This document shows positions 6,237 through 7,337 of a stretch of DNA of 7,337 bases, piece by piece. How positions within the stretch are numbered: the stretch's first letter is position 1; each line of letters opens with the position of its first letter. Source of the DNA: Novosphingobium sp. (GTDB lineage: Bacteria > Pseudomonadota > Alphaproteobacteria > Sphingomonadales > Sphingomonadaceae); NCBI GenBank assembly GCA_020853995.1, contig JADYXV010000147.1, positions 1 to 7,337 of the forward strand. The letters are read 5' to 3'. Position numbers and translations under genes: made by a program. The notes beneath the pieces were generated by a model. It had not been told where the DNA came from, searched no databases, and saw only the letters and a program-made list of their open reading frames with translations.

Positions 6237-6827
6237 TTATTGGACGATGAAGGATTTGAAATAGACGGCATCAACTCCGCCGAACCCTTCGGTGTCGGTC
6301 AGGACTTTGTTGATGGCCGCGGTCAGGCGCTTTTGCAGGCGGCCTTTGCCGTCGGGGGAATAGACTTCCTCTTCGGGCGTGTCGGCAATCGCGATCAGCA
6401 CGGCAGAGCGGATCGCCAGTTCGTGCTTTTTCATCCACAGGATCACGCGGTAATCGCGGCGGGTGGATGCGGCGATGTTCACCTGCAACAACCCTTCGGA
6501 ATCCTTGAGGTTCGATGTGAAATCTTCGGGGAAGTTGTAATAGACGGTGCGGAATTCGCTGCCGCCATCACCTTCGACATCAGCCCCGCCGCCTTCGCCT
6601 TCGCCCTCTTTAGCCGCAGGCGCAAAAGGATCGACTTCACCCTTGCGGATCAGCTTCGGGTTCTTGTCTTCCTTGACCTCGGCATGGCCGCCGCCGCCAA
6701 TGATACCGGCAGCCACAAGCCCGAATACGCCGCCGCCACCAACGGCCAGCAAGGCCACCGGAATCATGATTTTCATCATCATGCCGCCGCCCTTTTTCTT
6801 TTTGGGCTTTTCTTCCTTGTCGCTCAT
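6237..6827 (-). CDS. fliL: FliL, flagellar stator-associated membrane protein
   Basis: The 196-aa protein has a short cytoplasmic Lys-rich start (EEKPKKKKGGG), one Gly-rich membrane helix at about residues 18-44, a charged Glu/Gly linker (about 72-90, with EGEGEGGGADVEGDGG), and a periplasmic FliL domain at about 92-196. That domain includes VYYNFPEDFTSNLKDSEGLLQVNI, ILWMKKHELAIRSAVLIAI and the C-terminal VDAVYFKSFIVQ, which match the family ending (v..vyft.fv.Q). FliL surrounds the stator units and supports torque or stator stability. The start is ATG at 6827 with GAGAG 7 nt upstream (6835-6839). It lies 33 nt after fliK and 34 nt before fliM. Confidence 0.95.
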   Translation of the reverse strand: MSDKEEKPKKKKGGGMMMKIMIPVALLAVGGGGVFGLVAAGIIGGGGHAEVKEDKNPKLIRKGEVDPFAPAAKEGEGEGGGADVEGDGGSEFRTVYYNFPEDFTSNLKDSEGLLQVNIAASTRRDYRVILWMKKHELAIRSAVLIAIADTPEEEVYSPDGKGRLQKRLTAAINKVLTDTEGFGGVDAVYFKSFIVQ

Positions 6828-6860
6828 GCGGGTTCTCTCAAAGTTTGAATGTCACGGATT

Positions 6861-7337
6861 TCAGGCAAAGACGCCGCTGGACGAACCGGACTCTTCCTTG
6901 CGGCGAAGCGTATCGCGCAATTGCGTTGCGGGGCGTGCCTGCGTGTCAGGGTTCTGGCCCTGATGCTGACGGCTGCCATCACGCTGTGCATTACCACTGG
7001 TGTTGGTCTGCGATGATTGGCCGCGCTGGCTGTCTGACGATGTTGCCGTAGATGCCGCTTCATTCGATGCGGCAACCGCGCGGGCAAAGCCGGGGTCGGC
7101 GCTGCTCATGGAAACCTGCATGCCCTTGTCATTCTGGTCAAAGCGCATCGAAACGCGCCCGAAATCTGCATGGGCCAATGAGACGCGCAGCGTGTTGGGC
7201 GAGGCATCTTCGCGGGCGCGGTTAAGCGTTTCGACCAGCGTTGCAAAATCAACGCGTTCGGCGCGCGGTTCGGCCTTCGCGGCTGGCGCGGCCTCTTGCA
7301 TGGTTACGGCGTCAGCTGCGCGGGCAATCAATGGCGC
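6861..7337 (-). CDS. fliK: FliK, flagellar hook-length control protein, C-terminal part (cut by window edge)
   Basis: The frame is open to the right edge, so 158 residues of the C-terminal part are visible and the start lies outside the window. FliK is a secreted ruler whose C-terminal domain contacts FlhB and switches export specificity. The region SPNTLRVSLAHADFGRVSMRF followed by MQVSMSSADPGFARAVAAS (about residues 47-91 of the visible part) fits the Flg_hook domain pattern (L.P..LG.v.v.....~v.v.~). The tail after it is rich in Ser, Gln and Asn, probably unstructured, and ends GSSSGVFA. FliK is weakly conserved, so its position before fliL adds to the call. The open frame has no credible start within the window; the first possible one is a TTG at 7331, and the frame continues above it. 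Confidence 0.85.
   Translation of the reverse strand, partial: APLIARAADAVTMQEAAPAAKAEPRAERVDFATLVETLNRAREDASPNTLRVSLAHADFGRVSMRFDQNDKGMQVSMSSADPGFARAVAASNEAASTATSSDSQRGQSSQTNTSGNAQRDGSRQHQGQNPDTQARPATQLRDTLRRKEESGSSSGVFA

Noticed and set aside
6765..6815. ATG and Lys codon runs at the fliL start as a phase-variable tract
   Set aside because: The runs are short and interrupted, and they encode the expected Lys-rich start and the membrane helix entry of FliL.
5739..6848. Plus-strand open frame of 369 codons opposite fliM and fliL
   Set aside because: It lies fully antisense to two well-recognised genes, resembles no known protein, and long antisense frames are expected in GC-rich coding DNA.

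Overview
The window is a single-direction block of flagellar genes, all on the minus strand. Transcription runs from the right edge to the left edge: fliK (3' part) - fliL - fliM - fliN - fliO - fliP - [139-nt gap with a large inverted repeat] - fliQ - fliR - flhB - fliD - fliS (first 22 codons). Base composition is GC-rich, and codon use looks even across the window. The gene order, the divergent short FliM, the Ala/Gly-rich proteins and the CCCCTCCCGC/GCGGGAGGGG intergenic palindromes suggest an alphaproteobacterium, most likely a sphingomonad (Novosphingobium/Sphingobium-like). This is inferred from the appearance of the proteins and repeats, not from a database search.

Right part (7337-4972): the C-terminal part of the hook-length regulator FliK, the stator-associated membrane protein FliL, and the C-ring switch proteins FliM and FliN. 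Middle (4972-1511): the export-gate proteins FliO, FliP, FliQ, FliR and FlhB. Left part (1505-1): the filament cap FliD and the start of the flagellin chaperone FliS. Junctions are tight: 4-nt start/stop overlaps at fliN/fliO, fliO/fliP and fliD/fliS, and gaps of 5-34 nt at the other junctions except fliP/fliQ. The block therefore looks like one operon with translational coupling. No convincing promoter or intrinsic terminator was seen.

Together the genes would build the rotor switch (FliM, FliN), its stator-linked partner (FliL), the secretion pore (FliP/Q/R, assembled with FliO, with FlhB as switch), the ruler that flips FlhB specificity (FliK), and the first late-secretion items (FliD cap, FliS chaperone).

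The parts most worth a second look are: (1) a 96-nt nested inverted repeat between fliP and fliQ, genes that are normally adjacent; (2) FlhB with NPSH instead of the usual NPTH autocleavage motif; (3) a FliM with no recognisable N-terminal CheY-P-binding motif. I found no evidence of a wholly new system. The window is a conserved flagellar cluster with a few unusual details.
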